Shown: positions 1 through 8,284 of the stretch, piece by piece | How the letters are laid out: the number at the start of each line of letters is the position of its first letter | Numbering within the stretch: position 1 is the stretch's first letter | Assembly (NCBI RefSeq): GCF_002078505.1 | Contig: NZ_LUAV01000012.1 | Span: 307,076-371,075, forward strand | DNA length: 64,000 nt | Direction of reading: 5' to 3' | From: Ensifer aridi | GTDB taxonomy: Bacteria > Pseudomonadota > Alphaproteobacteria > Rhizobiales > Rhizobiaceae | Position numbers and translations under genes: made by a program | The notes under the pieces: model-generated | The model's database searches: none | The model's input: only the letters and a program-made list of their open reading frames with translations | Told to the model about the DNA's origin: nothing

Positions 1-1
1 G

Positions 2-238
2 CCGCAGTATACGCCCTGGGTCGCCGCCGTCTGGGTCGATCCGCCATTTCGACGGCTCGGCATCGGCGGCGCGATCGTCCGCCATGCCGCACTGGCCGCG
101 TTCGCCACCGGCGCCGAGACTGCCTATCTCTGCGCGCTACCTGCAAGAAGGCGTTTTTATGAGGGGCTCGGCTGGTCGCTGCAGGAGCAGAACGTGGGAG
201 ATCACCTTCTGGACGTGTTCACGCTCAAAACTGTCTGA
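2..238 (+). CDS. GNAT acetyltransferase, C-terminal part (cut by window edge)
   Basis: An open frame enters from the left edge and stops at TGA 236-238, giving 78 visible residues. It contains WVDPPFRRLGIGGAIVRHA, the acetyl-CoA pyrophosphate-binding loop (Q/R-x-x-G-x-G/A) of GNAT N-acetyltransferases, followed by a YLCALPARRRFYEGLGW segment that matches the usual GNAT strand 6 (RRRFYEGLGW resembles the common 'ARxFYExLGF' ending). The substrate cannot be told. The start lies outside the window. The gene converges on the next acetyltransferase, with a strong hairpin between them. Confidence 0.8.
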   Translation, partial: PQYTPWVAAVWVDPPFRRLGIGGAIVRHAALAAFATGAETAYLCALPARRRFYEGLGWSLQEQNVGDHLLDVFTLKTV

Positions 239-294
239 TCCCACGGCTCGCTGTTCGTCACGGTTTCGAACCTCGTCGGTACAACCTCCACGGT

Positions 295-324
295 CGTCAT
301 CCTCGGGCTTAACCGAGGATGACG
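295..324. terminator. Perfect 12-bp hairpin between convergent genes
   Basis: Positions 295-306 (cgtcatcctcgg) are perfectly complementary to 313-324, with a 6-base loop. It lies between two convergent genes and has no T-run on either side. It resembles the short cctcggg/cccgagg palindromes common between rhizobial genes, so it may be a repeat unit that also stabilises or ends transcripts. Confidence 0.5.
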
Positions 325-407
325 AGGGGAGAAAAACCCTTGGTTCCAATCAGACCCGGTCATCCGTGGTCATGGACGCCGACTAGGCTGATGTGAGCGG
401 TTTACCT

Positions 408-965
408 TCAGGCTGCGGCGCCTGTCGCGGTTTGCGCGACGAATTCAGCAGCAGGCGCCACGCCGTCATCCCGCCAGGCGATCACGCCTTCGAGCCGCGT
501 GTGAACGTCCGCCGCGATCGGCACGACCAGCACCCGGGCCGGATCGACCGGACCGGGGAATTCGAGCGCTCCGTAGCGCACCTTCTCGAAGCCGAGCGGC
601 TGGTAGTAGGGCGGATCGCCGACGAGGATCACCGCCTCGGACCCCCTCCGCCGCGCGGCCTCGACTGCGATGCGCACCAGTTCGCGGCCGATGCCCTTGT
701 TCTTGTGCGACGGCCGCACGGCAAGAGGACCGAGAAGGTGTCCCCGGACGGACCCGGCGATCACCGGCGTCATCCGCACGGAAGCGATCGTCTCGCCGTC
801 GTCGGCGCAGATGAAGGAAAGCGACCGGTCATGCGGCCCCTGCTCGCGAATCCGCGCGGCAGCACGGGCGAAGCGGCCTGGGCCGAAGGCTTCTTCATTG
901 ATGATTTCGATGGCTGCGTCGTGGGACGCGTCTTCAGTCAGATAGACGAGATCGTGCTTTTTCAT
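408..965 (-). CDS. GNAT family N-acetyltransferase (YhbS-like)
   Basis: 185 residues from the ATG at 965 (MKKHDLVYLTED); an upstream in-frame start at 1010 would add 15 residues unlike the family. The acetyl-CoA loop is clear in the middle (GPLAVRPSHKNKGIGRELV), followed by VILVGDPPYYQPLGFEKV, the typical YhbS/COG3153 segment with a GDP-x-YY-x-x-x-GF signature. It transfers acetyl groups from acetyl-CoA to an unknown small molecule or protein. It is a single gene, convergent with the truncated acetyltransferase at the window edge. Confidence 0.85.
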   Translation of the reverse strand: MKKHDLVYLTEDASHDAAIEIINEEAFGPGRFARAAARIREQGPHDRSLSFICADDGETIASVRMTPVIAGSVRGHLLGPLAVRPSHKNKGIGRELVRIAVEAARRRGSEAVILVGDPPYYQPLGFEKVRYGALEFPGPVDPARVLVVPIAADVHTRLEGVIAWRDDGVAPAAEFVAQTATGAAA

Positions 966-1221
966 GGATATCGAGAACCGGCATGCGAACGAACACAAGG
1001 ATGGCTTCACCCGAAAGGGTATTTCAGCATCAGCGTCGTCGCGGGCTTCCCGACAGGATCATGGTTAAGGTCGTTTCCGAACGTGAAAAAGCTAACGGAT
1101 CGCCGATACCAGAAAATCGCCATCTGTCAAAGCCGAAAACGCACTGTTCGGAATTTCGCCCCTATCGGCGGCGCCTCGGCGCGCTATCTTCGGTTAAGGA
1201 AACGAGTGAAGGAGTTCGCCC

Positions 1222-2214
1222 ATGGGCAGGCTGGTGGATGGCGTCTGGCAGGACGTCTGGTACGACACGCGTGCAACCAACGGCCATTTCAAGCGCAGCG
1301 AATCGCAGTTCCGTAACTGGGTCACCGCCGATGGATCGCCCGGCCCTTCCGGCAAGGGCGGCTTCAAGGCGGAAGCGGGCCGTTATCATCTCTACGTCTC
1401 GCTCGCCTGTCCCTGGGCCCATCGCACGCTGATCTTCCGCAAGCTCAAGAAACTCGAAGACATCATCTCGCTCTCGATCGTCGATCCGCTGATGCAGGCG
1501 AACGGCTGGGAATTCAAGGGCGATGAACGTGGGGGCGAGAACGGCGGTACCGCCGACCACCTCTTCGGCTCGCGCACCCTTTGGGAGATCTATGTGCGCG
1601 CCGATCCCATCTACTCCGGCCGGGTGACCGTGCCGGTTCTCTGGGACAAGCAGAAGAACACGATCGTCTCCAACGAGTCCGCCGAAATCATCCGGATGTT
1701 CAACTCGGCCTTCGACTATCTCACCGGCTCGACCGAGGATTTCTGTCCGAAAGAACTGCGGGCGGAAATCGATGCGTTGAACGCGCGCATCTACGACGCC
1801 GTCAATAACGGCGTCTACAAGGCCGGTTTCGCGACGAGCCAGGCGGCCTATGAGGAGAGCGTGACTGCCCTCTTCGCCATCCTGGATGAGCTCGAAGGCC
1901 GTCTCGCCTCACGGCGCTATCTGCTCGGCAACAACAGAACCGAGGCCGACTGGCGCCTGTTCACGACGCTCCTCCGCTTCGATCCGGTCTATGTCGGTCA
2001 CTTCAAATGCAACATCCGTCGCCTCGCCGACTATCCGAATCTTCATGGCTATCTGCGCGATCTCTATCAGGTGCCGGGCGTCGCCGAGACGGTGAACATG
2101 CACCACATCAAGCAGCACTATTACCGGAGCCACACCATGATCAATCCGACCGGCATCGTGCCGGTGGGGCCGGTCGTCGACCTCGGCGCTCCGCACGGGC
2201 GAGATGATCTTTAG
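1222..2214 (+). CDS. Glutathionyl-hydroquinone reductase (YqjG/PcpF-type GST)
   Basis: 330 residues. The N-terminal thioredoxin-like domain carries CPWAHR with Cys63, the catalytic cysteine of Xi-class glutathione transferases, which remove glutathione from glutathionyl-hydroquinones. The C-terminal helical domain contains the family's RLFTTLLRFDPVYVGHFKCN block. Length is normal for YqjG/ECM4 proteins. The start is supported by GAAGGAG eight bases upstream of the ATG. The gene is monocistronic, convergent with the Nudix gene. The protein is probably cytosolic and protective against quinones, which would suit a root-associated bacterium, though the role here is inferred. Confidence 0.92.
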   Translation: MGRLVDGVWQDVWYDTRATNGHFKRSESQFRNWVTADGSPGPSGKGGFKAEAGRYHLYVSLACPWAHRTLIFRKLKKLEDIISLSIVDPLMQANGWEFKGDERGGENGGTADHLFGSRTLWEIYVRADPIYSGRVTVPVLWDKQKNTIVSNESAEIIRMFNSAFDYLTGSTEDFCPKELRAEIDALNARIYDAVNNGVYKAGFATSQAAYEESVTALFAILDELEGRLASRRYLLGNNRTEADWRLFTTLLRFDPVYVGHFKCNIRRLADYPNLHGYLRDLYQVPGVAETVNMHHIKQHYYRSHTMINPTGIVPVGPVVDLGAPHGRDDL

Positions 2215-2232
2215 ACTGGAAGTAGGAACTGC

Positions 2233-2724
2233 CTACCAGAATGTATCCGGTGTCGCCGCTCCCGCAAGTTCGGTGAGGCGGCGCCGGGTCGCCGGCGTCG
2301 TCTCCGCTGGGAGTTCGTCAAGCGAAAAGAAGTCCGCCGCGGCGATTTCGAAATCGGGGAGCTTCGGCTGCTCTTGGCGAACATTGTCGCAACGGAAAAA
2401 GATGACGTGATCGCGCCTGCTGGTGCGCCGGTTGTAGTAGACCTGGAAGAGCAGCGGCCCTGTCGTCAGCATGAGATTGCCCTCCTCCCTGAGCTCGCGA
2501 ACGATCCCCTCCACCGCCGTTTCGTTACGGTCGAGGCCGCCGCCGGGGAAATGCCAGCCGGGAAGGTAGGAGTGCCTGACGAGGAAGACACGACCCTCGT
2601 CATCGAAACACGCGGCCCGAACCCCGAGCGTCATGCCGCGTGCGAAAGCAAAGTAGACATGGGCGAACCGCGTCAACAGGCGGAGCCGCCAGTTAAGCAA
2701 CTCCTGCCGGCGGTTCTCGTCCAT
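2233..2724 (-). CDS. Nudix hydrolase
   Basis: 163 residues with a Nudix box at about residues 62-84 (GGLDRNET...RELREEGNL). Gly62, Glu68, Arg76, Glu77, Glu80 and Glu81 of the metal-binding signature are present, but the late glycine is replaced by Asn83. Nudix enzymes hydrolyse nucleoside diphosphates linked to another moiety; the substrate is not evident. The preceding GWHFPGGG is typical. The gene ends only 18 bases from the convergent GST gene. Confidence 0.88.
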   Translation of the reverse strand: MDENRRQELLNWRLRLLTRFAHVYFAFARGMTLGVRAACFDDEGRVFLVRHSYLPGWHFPGGGLDRNETAVEGIVRELREEGNLMLTTGPLLFQVYYNRRTSRRDHVIFFRCDNVRQEQPKLPDFEIAAADFFSLDELPAETTPATRRRLTELAGAATPDTFW

Positions 2725-2839
2725 GTGCTTCTCTCCTGCTACCCTACGATCCCTTACATCGGAGCGCGGCGCTTTAGGCCATCCGGGATAATCCGTTCAA
2801 GTGATTCCCCTGACCTGGAATATGCGCTAGACGGAGTTG

Positions 2840-3742
2840 ATGTTCAAACTTGCGCATATATCGGACGTCCATCTCGGGCCCCTGCCGGACCTCACTCTCC
2901 GTGAACTTGCCTCCAAGCGGATCACCGGCTTCGTCAACTGGCACAGGAACCGGGTGCGTCATCTCTTCCCCGGCACGCTCGACTGCCTGATGGAGGACAT
3001 CGAAAAGCGCCAGCCGGATCACCTGACAATCACCGGGGACCTCGTCAATCTAGCCTCGTCCTTGGAGATCGAGGCGGTGACCGCTTGGCTCGCGGAGGCC
3101 GGCGACCCGCGCGACATCTCCGTCGTGCCGGGCAATCACGACGCCTATGTGCCAGGCGCCTATGAAAAGATAACGCGCGCCTGGTATCCCTACATGCGCA
3201 GCGACGATAGCCCATCCGGGTGGCTGAAGAACCATGCCTGTTTCCCCTATATGCGGGTGCGCGGGCCGGTGGCGCTTATCGGCTGCTCGACGGCCGTTGC
3301 CACCCCGCCTTTCGCCGCCAGCGGTTACTTCGGTCCGCGGCAGGCGCGAGCGACCGTCAATCTCCTGCGTGCCGCAGGCGAGGCCGGGCTCTTCCGCATC
3401 GTCATGATCCATCACCCGCCGATCCGCGGCGCAACCTCGATGCACAAGCGCATGATCGGCATCCGCCGTTTCGCCGCGACCATCTCTTCCGGCGGCGCCG
3501 AACTGGTCCTGCACGGTCACACCCATCTCAATACGGTCTATTGGCTCAAGGGGCATGCGGCACCCGTGCCGGTCGTTGGCATCGCGTCGGCATCGCAGGG
3601 GCCCGGCGGCAGCAAGCCCGTCGCCGCCTACAACCTCTTCTCGGTGACCGGCGGACCGGGGGACTGGCATCTGACCCGGGAACGCTACGCACTCGGTGCC
3701 GACGCCAAGGGCGTGACGCTGGCCGAAACGACGCGCTTCTAA
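2840..3742 (+). CDS. Calcineurin-like metallophosphoesterase
   Basis: 300 residues. All five metal-binding blocks of the superfamily are visible in order: HISDVHLG (Asp9, His11), TITGDLVN, VVPGNHDAY, MIHHPP and LHGHTHLN. The frame can also open at TTG 2837, but ATG 2840 is preferred, with ACGGAG just upstream. The enzyme is probably a cytosolic two-metal phosphodiesterase or phosphatase. The sequence does not separate cAMP phosphodiesterase, UDP-diacylglucosamine hydrolase-like and other activities. The gene stands alone. Confidence 0.9.
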   Translation: MFKLAHISDVHLGPLPDLTLRELASKRITGFVNWHRNRVRHLFPGTLDCLMEDIEKRQPDHLTITGDLVNLASSLEIEAVTAWLAEAGDPRDISVVPGNHDAYVPGAYEKITRAWYPYMRSDDSPSGWLKNHACFPYMRVRGPVALIGCSTAVATPPFAASGYFGPRQARATVNLLRAAGEAGLFRIVMIHHPPIRGATSMHKRMIGIRRFAATISSGGAELVLHGHTHLNTVYWLKGHAAPVPVVGIASASQGPGGSKPVAAYNLFSVTGGPGDWHLTRERYALGADAKGVTLAETTRF

Positions 3743-3902
3743 AGCGGCTCGTGAAGTGACCACATAGGTCTTCGTCGACGGAAATTCAGGTCCGAGCGAA
3801 TAATCAGCGAGACTGATGCGTCTTAATCGCGTTCGGGGGCAATCGACCTACGGTGGAACTGGGTTCGCCAACGCCCGCGCGATGTTCACAGGAGACAGGC
3901 AG

Positions 3903-4448
3903 ATGAACCGAAAAGCGATTCTCTTCACCCTTGCAGCCTTCTTGGCCTCGGCAATGGGCCAGGCCGCGCTGGCCGTCGGCGAAGACAACAGCGAGCCGCC
4001 GAAGAAAACGAAGACGACCACCCAATGCAAGAACGGCCAGGTCTGGGACGCCAAAAGAAACAGATGCGTCGAAGCGAAGAGAAGCGATCTCGGCGACGAT
4101 ATCCTGTTCGATGCTGCCCGCGAATTCGCCTATGCCGGCCAATATGAGAACGCGATCAAGGTGCTCGGCGCGATGAAGGAGCAGCAGAGCGCCCGCGTCT
4201 TGAACTATCTCGGCTACGCCAACCGCAAGGCCGGCCGCATGGAACTCGGCATGCAATTTTATCGGCGTGCGCTGCAGGCAGACGAGAACTATATCCTCGC
4301 GCGCTCCTATATGGGGCAAGCCTTCGTCGAGCAGGGGCGGATCGAGGAAGCAAAGGTTCAGCTCATCGAAATCCGCGATCGCGGCGGCGAAAACACCTGG
4401 GCTTACCAGGCACTGTTGCAGTCCCTCGGAGGTGTTCGCGCCTATTGA
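3903..4448 (+). CDS. Secreted TPR-repeat protein
   Basis: 181 residues. The ATG at 3903 follows ACAGGAGACAGGCAG, a good ribosome site; earlier in-frame starts lack one. Residues 1-24 form a signal peptide (MNRKAILFTLAAFLAS, then AALA before the mature end). A short Cys-x(n)-Cys segment (TTQCKNGQVWDAKRNRC) precedes two or three tetratricopeptide units (ARVLNYLGYANRKAG, LARSYMGQAFVEQG). It is likely a periplasmic scaffold protein of unknown partner. It sits upstream of the sigma/anti-sigma pair, separated by a hairpin. Confidence 0.85.
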   Translation: MNRKAILFTLAAFLASAMGQAALAVGEDNSEPPKKTKTTTQCKNGQVWDAKRNRCVEAKRSDLGDDILFDAAREFAYAGQYENAIKVLGAMKEQQSARVLNYLGYANRKAGRMELGMQFYRRALQADENYILARSYMGQAFVEQGRIEEAKVQLIEIRDRGGENTWAYQALLQSLGGVRAY

Positions 4449-4503
4449 CGCGTTGGCGCATAGCGCCGTCGGGGATTTGAATGCGGGGCGGTGGGAAACC
4501 GGC

Positions 4504-4535
4504 GCCGGAACGGAAAAACCTCTTTCCGTTCCGGC
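4504..4535. terminator. Perfect 13-bp hairpin after the TPR gene
   Basis: Positions 4504-4516 are perfectly complementary to 4523-4535, with loop aacctc. It lies 56 bases after the TPR stop and about 100 bases before the sigma factor. There is no T-run, so it may act as a processing or pausing hairpin rather than a full terminator. The arms also contain GGAAC and CGTT, which resemble ECF promoter elements (see findings). Confidence 0.5.
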
Positions 4536-4632
4536 TCTTCCCTTGCAGACTTCGGATCAAATGTTTCATATCATGCTGATGCGTCCGCATCGCGAATAGA
4601 CGCATGATCCGGTACGTCTCACTGGAAGAACA

Positions 4633-5151
4633 ATGCGCCCAGCGGCAGAAATGAAGGATTTCCGACGCGATTTGGTCAGCCTGCTGCCCAAGTTGCGCCG
4701 CTTCGCGATGACGCTGACGCGCAATGCCGCCGATGCCGACGACCTCGTCCAGGAGGCTTGCGAGCGCGCTATCGCGCGCAGCCACCTGTGGAATGGCGAG
4801 GGGCGGCTCGAAAGCTGGATTTACGCGATGACGCGCAATCTCTGGGTCGACGAGGTCCGCAAACGCAAGGTCCGCGGTGGTGGCGGGCTTATCGATATTC
4901 TGGAGCAGGACGAGCTGAATATCGAGGCGGCGGCCGAAAAGGCAGTCTACGCCAATCAGGTGCAGAAGATGATCCTCTCCATGCCGGAGGGGCTCGCCAG
5001 CGTGTTCCTGCTCGTCAATGTCGAGGGTCACAGCTATCGAGAGACGGCGGCAATCCTCGGCATTCCGATCGGCACGGTGATGAGCAGGTTGTCGACGGCG
5101 CGGCTCCGGCTTGCCGCCATGCTGTCCGAGAATACGGAAAGGAGGGCCTGA
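4633..5151 (+). CDS. ECF-type RNA polymerase sigma factor
   Basis: 172 residues with region 2 (DADDLVQEACERAIARS, then WIYAMTRNLWVDEVRKRK for -10 recognition) and region 4 with a helix-turn-helix (YRETAAILGIPIGTVMSRL). It directs RNA polymerase to a small stress or envelope regulon. The start at 4633 follows GGAAGAA; Met7 is an alternative. It is followed after 3 bases by a membrane anti-sigma gene, the usual arrangement for partner control. I cannot assign it to one of the numbered Sinorhizobium RpoE proteins. Confidence 0.93.
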   Translation: MRPAAEMKDFRRDLVSLLPKLRRFAMTLTRNAADADDLVQEACERAIARSHLWNGEGRLESWIYAMTRNLWVDEVRKRKVRGGGGLIDILEQDELNIEAAAEKAVYANQVQKMILSMPEGLASVFLLVNVEGHSYRETAAILGIPIGTVMSRLSTARLRLAAMLSENTERRA

Positions 5152-5154
5152 CCG

Positions 5155-5988
5155 TTGCTGCAGACGAAGGGTCTAGCGCTTGAAGTGCGGTTGTCCGCCT
5201 ATATCGACGGCGAACTGGGCGAGCCCGAAAAATCCGAACTCGACGCGCTCCTGGCGCGTGACGACGAGGCGAGAGCGCTGCTCGAGAAGCTGAAAGCGGG
5301 AAGTGCCTTTGGCAACAATGCCTTCGAGGACTTTCTTCATGACCCGGTTCCACTGGCGCTGGTGCGCCAGATCAAGCAGGGGTCCGGCATCAGCCCGAGG
5401 TCGGAGCGCGTCGCTACGGCCAATCTTCCGAGGCGAAGCGCCCACATGTGGCCCCGCATCGCGGCCGCCTCCACTGTCCTCGTTCTGCTTGGCGGCGCCG
5501 CAGGCTTCATTCTTGGCAGCACGACCCGCATCGCCGAACCGATGCGCCAGGCCAATGAACGCTCCTGGCTCGACGAGATTGCCGAGTACCATCGCGTCTA
5601 TTCGCGCCAGAAGGAGCACCTCGTCGAGTTGCCGGCTTCCGAGGCGGACAAGATCAAATCCTGGCTCGTTGCAAGCGTCGGCGTGACCTTCAATATCCCC
5701 GACTTGAGCCACAAGGGCTTGACCTTCGAGGGCGCCAGACTTCTGGTCGTCGAGGGCAAGCCCGTCGCGCAGCTCGTCTATCGCGATCGCGATCGCGAGG
5801 GCGAGGTCTTCGCCATCTGCTTCCTCAAGCAAGGCGACGGGCAGCAATCCGGCGAATTCGGCGAGACCATCCGCGGAGATTTGGGCTTCGTCTCCTGGCA
5901 GCGGAACGGCGCGTCCTTCGTGATGGTCGGGCCGTCTTCGAACGTCGCGCTGCAGGACTTCGCTGAAACGGCGGCGGCCCTTATTTGA
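5155..5988 (+). CDS. Transmembrane anti-sigma factor
   Basis: 277 residues starting at TTG 5155, chosen because AAGGAGG lies nine bases upstream and overlaps the end of the sigma gene. The N-terminal domain has the LSAYIDGELGEPEKSEL signature of anti-sigma proteins, but no HxxxCxxC zinc motif. One membrane segment spans about residues 100-122 (AAASTVLVLLGGAAGFILG). The remaining 150 residues would be periplasmic. It presumably holds the upstream ECF factor at the membrane until a signal arrives; the signal is unknown. Confidence 0.88.
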   Translation: MLQTKGLALEVRLSAYIDGELGEPEKSELDALLARDDEARALLEKLKAGSAFGNNAFEDFLHDPVPLALVRQIKQGSGISPRSERVATANLPRRSAHMWPRIAAASTVLVLLGGAAGFILGSTTRIAEPMRQANERSWLDEIAEYHRVYSRQKEHLVELPASEADKIKSWLVASVGVTFNIPDLSHKGLTFEGARLLVVEGKPVAQLVYRDRDREGEVFAICFLKQGDGQQSGEFGETIRGDLGFVSWQRNGASFVMVGPSSNVALQDFAETAAALI

Positions 5989-6009
5989 ATTGAAAGAGGC
6001 GCGGACTTT

Positions 6010-6155
6010 GCCCCTCATCCGGCCTGCGGGCTACCCGCTCCCCATTCTGATGGGGAGAAGGGACTCGCCGCACCCTCTCAGTCCCCTTTCCCCGCCTGCG
6101 GGGAGAGGGTTAGTCCTCGGGTTAAACCCGAGGAGAGGGGCAGCCTTGACTCACC
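6010..6155. repeat. RIME-type intergenic mosaic repeat
   Basis: A mosaic of palindromes: cccctcatccggcctgcggg, an imperfect ctccccat/atggggag arm, ccccgcctgcgggg, and cctcgggttaaacccgagg. The same modules occur in the opposite orientation at 56058-56190 and in fragments at 18622-18670, 35893-35925, 40437-40510 and 58671-58715. This matches the Rhizobium-specific intergenic mosaic elements. It lies between the anti-sigma gene and the end of leuA and may separate their convergent transcripts. Confidence 0.75.
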
Positions 6156-6170
6156 GCGGCCATCAGGGCC

Positions 6171-7880
6171 TCATTTCCCCATCACCTCCAACACGCGGTT
6201 GGCGGCCGAGACGATCGCCTCCAATGACGCGGCGACGATGTTGGTGTTGATGCCGACACCGAACAGCGTGCCGCCCGGATACTCGACCTCCACATAGGCG
6301 ATCGCTGCGGCGTTCGAGCCGTGCTGCAGCGAGTGTTCGGAATAATCCGCCACCGAGAGCTCGATGCCGAGATAGATTGAGAGCGCGTTGATGAAGCCGT
6401 CGATCGGGCCGGTACCCTTGCCTTCGATGCGCTTGGTCTCGCCCCTGTCGGTGATCTCGGCGGCGACGACGCGCAGGCCCTTGTGCTCGCCCACCGGGTA
6501 GGTGTGGTGATCGACGAACTTGATGCGCGCGCCGGGCTGCTCGACATAGCGCTCGATGAAGCGCTGATGGATGCGTTTCGACGGCAGTTCCTTGCCTTCC
6601 TCGTCGGTGATGCGCTGGATGTCCTCGCGGAACTCGATCTGCAGGTTGCGCGGCAGGTTGATGCCGTAGTCCTCCTGCAGGATATAAGCGATGCCGCCCT
6701 TTCCCGACTGGGAGTTGATGCGGATGATCGCCTCGTAGCTGCGGCCCACGTCGCGCGGATCGATCGGCAGATAGGGCACCTCCCAGATCGGCTTATTGGC
6801 CTGCTTTATCGCCTTCATGCCCTTGTTGATCGCATCCTGATGCGATCCGGAGAAAGCGGTGTAGACCAGCTCGCCGACGTAGGGATGCCGTTCCGGAATG
6901 ACCATCTGGTTCGAATACTCGTAGACCTCCTTGATCCGCTCGATGTCCGAGCAGTCGAGCTTCGGATCGACGCCCTGGGTGAACATGTTCAGCGCCAGCG
7001 TCACGACGTCGACATTGCCCGTACGCTCGCCATTGCCGAAGAGCGTGCCTTCGACGCGATCGGCTCCGGCCATGAGGCCGAGCTCGGTAGCGGCGATACC
7101 GGTGCCGCGGTCGTTGTGCGGATGCAGCGAGACCAGGAGGTTTTCGCGATTGTCGAGATTGCGGCACATCCACTCGATCTGGTCGGCATAGACGTTCGGC
7201 GTCGCCATCTCCACCGTCGAGGGCAAGTTGATGATCAGCTTGTTGTCCGGCGTCGGCCTGACGATCTCGATAACCGCATTGCAGATCTCCAAGGCCACTT
7301 CGAGCTCGGTGCCGGTGAAGCTTTCCGGCGAATATTCGAAGCGATAGCCACCGCCGGCCTTCGCCGCCATATCGGTGATCATCTTGGCTGCATCGGTCGC
7401 GATCTGCTTGATGCCGGCCACATCCTTGCCGAACACGACACGGCGCTGCAGCTCGCTGGTCGAATTGTAGAAATGCACGATCGGCCTATGCGCACCCTCA
7501 AGCGCCTCGAAGGTGCGCGTGATCAGTTCCGGCCGGCACTGCACCAGTACCTGCAGCGATACGTCGGCGGGCACGTTGCCCTCCTCGACGCACCAGCGGG
7601 CGAAGTCGAAGTCCGTCTGGGAGGCAGACGGGAAACCGATCTCGATTTCCTTGAAGCCCATGTCCACGAGCAAATGGAACATGCGCGCCTTGCGGTCGTG
7701 TCCCATCGGATCGACAAGCGCCTGGTTGCCGTCGCGCAGATCCACCGAGCACCAGATGGGCGCCTTGGTGATCGTCTTGGACGGCCAGGTACGGTCCGGC
7801 AGGGTGATCTGCGGATAGGGCTGATATTTCACAGCCGCCTCGGGCATGCCGACCTTGATGGGATGCGATTTCACAATCAT
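6171..7880 (-). CDS. leuA: 2-isopropylmalate synthase
   Basis: 569 residues, the long LeuA form. The catalytic TIM barrel begins with SVDLRDGNQALVDPMG (metal-binding Asp) and includes LHPHNDRGTG (metal-binding His pair). The C-terminal allosteric domain ends with GVGINTNIVAASLEAIVSA. It condenses 2-oxoisovalerate with acetyl-CoA, the first committed step of leucine synthesis, and is normally feedback-inhibited by leucine. The 400-base region upstream holds a Leu-rich leader peptide with alternative hairpins, so expression is probably controlled by leucine supply through attenuation. Confidence 0.96.
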   Translation of the reverse strand: MIVKSHPIKVGMPEAAVKYQPYPQITLPDRTWPSKTITKAPIWCSVDLRDGNQALVDPMGHDRKARMFHLLVDMGFKEIEIGFPSASQTDFDFARWCVEEGNVPADVSLQVLVQCRPELITRTFEALEGAHRPIVHFYNSTSELQRRVVFGKDVAGIKQIATDAAKMITDMAAKAGGGYRFEYSPESFTGTELEVALEICNAVIEIVRPTPDNKLIINLPSTVEMATPNVYADQIEWMCRNLDNRENLLVSLHPHNDRGTGIAATELGLMAGADRVEGTLFGNGERTGNVDVVTLALNMFTQGVDPKLDCSDIERIKEVYEYSNQMVIPERHPYVGELVYTAFSGSHQDAINKGMKAIKQANKPIWEVPYLPIDPRDVGRSYEAIIRINSQSGKGGIAYILQEDYGINLPRNLQIEFREDIQRITDEEGKELPSKRIHQRFIERYVEQPGARIKFVDHHTYPVGEHKGLRVVAAEITDRGETKRIEGKGTGPIDGFINALSIYLGIELSVADYSEHSLQHGSNAAAIAYVEVEYPGGTLFGVGINTNIVAASLEAIVSAANRVLEVMGK

Positions 7881-8002
7881 GTGCAGCTTCTCTTCGTCAC
7901 TGGAGCGTAGCTTGCCGCATGCAATAGCCGATCATGAGGGATATTGCGATGGCCGATGCCGCCGGGAGCCACGCCATTTGTTTAAGCGTTTTTTGGGATT
8001 TC

Positions 8003-8059
8003 GAGGAGCATGTGCCGGCAAGGCTTTTCGGCCGCCGGGCGCTCCTCAGCGAACCCGGC
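8003..8059 (-). promoter_or_regulatory. Candidate leuA attenuator hairpins
   Basis: Read on the minus strand, a hairpin is formed by 8041-8047 with 8003-8009, continued inside by 8034-8038 with 8015-8019 and 8031-8033 with 8022-8024. A competing hairpin pairs 8054-8059 (inside the leader ORF) with 8034-8039. The two cannot coexist. A ribosome stalled on the Leu codons (8087-8076) would leave 8054-8059 free for the competing stem, whereas one reaching the stop codon would cover it. No U-run follows the main hairpin, so the output step (termination, Rho or translation) is open. Confidence 0.55.
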
Positions 8060-8171
8060 AACCGCGAATAAGGCCGAGAAGAAGAAGCGAGGCGAAGGCG
8101 CGCGAAGGGGCACGATTGTCATCGTGTCCGGAGAAGATCGCAGCGATCTTGGGTGCGTTCGCCTGAGTCAT
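8046..8171 (-). CDS. Leucine-rich leader peptide upstream of leuA
   Basis: A 41-codon ORF, beginning MTQANAPKIAAIFSGH and ending ASLLLLGLIRGCRVR. Five of its six last-third hydrophobic positions are Leu codons, four in a row (CTT CTT CTT CTC), with CTT being uncommon in this GC-rich genome. It lies between its own promoter and leuA on the same strand. No ribosome-binding site precedes the ATG, and the -10 box ends 8 bases before it, so the transcript probably starts at the ATG. These are the marks of an amino-acid leader peptide. The assignment is inferred from position and codon content. Confidence 0.65.
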   Translation of the reverse strand: MTQANAPKIAAIFSGHDDNRAPSRAFASLLLLGLIRGCRVR

Positions 8172-8179
8172 GGGGAAAG

Positions 8180-8208
8180 CCTATACACGGCTTCACATGC
8201 CGGGGCAA
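8180..8208 (-). promoter_or_regulatory. Promoter of the leuA leader
   Basis: On the minus strand, TTGCCC (8208-8203) and TATAGG (8185-8180) are separated by exactly 17 bases. The -10 box ends 8 bases before the leader ATG at 8171, predicting a leaderless mRNA. The geometry is the same as at trpL in this window. Confidence 0.6.
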
Positions 8209-8246
8209 GGTAGGTGACCCGCGGATATTTGCGCCGCCTCAAGTCA

Positions 8247-8273
8247 AAGGGCACCGGCGCGACCGGTGCCCTT
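8247..8273. terminator. Hairpin after clpP
   Basis: An 11-bp perfect stem (8247-8257 with 8263-8273, loop cgcga) sits 12 bases beyond the clpP stop. A short run of three T follows on the minus strand. It probably ends clpP transcription before the leuA leader promoter. Confidence 0.65.
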
Positions 8274-8284
8274 GAGGCTCGATG

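Noticed and set aside
3804..4319. Minus-strand frame opposite the TPR protein
   Set aside because: The plus-strand gene has a signal peptide, TPR repeats and a ribosome site; the antisense frame has none of these.
6483..7910. 475-codon plus-strand frame opposite leuA
   Set aside because: Shadow of leuA with typical low-information antisense composition.
7990..8000. T-run (cgtttttt) near the leuA leader as the terminator U-tract
   Set aside because: It is a T-run on the plus strand; leuA and its leader are transcribed from the minus strand, where it reads as A, so it cannot serve as the U-tract.
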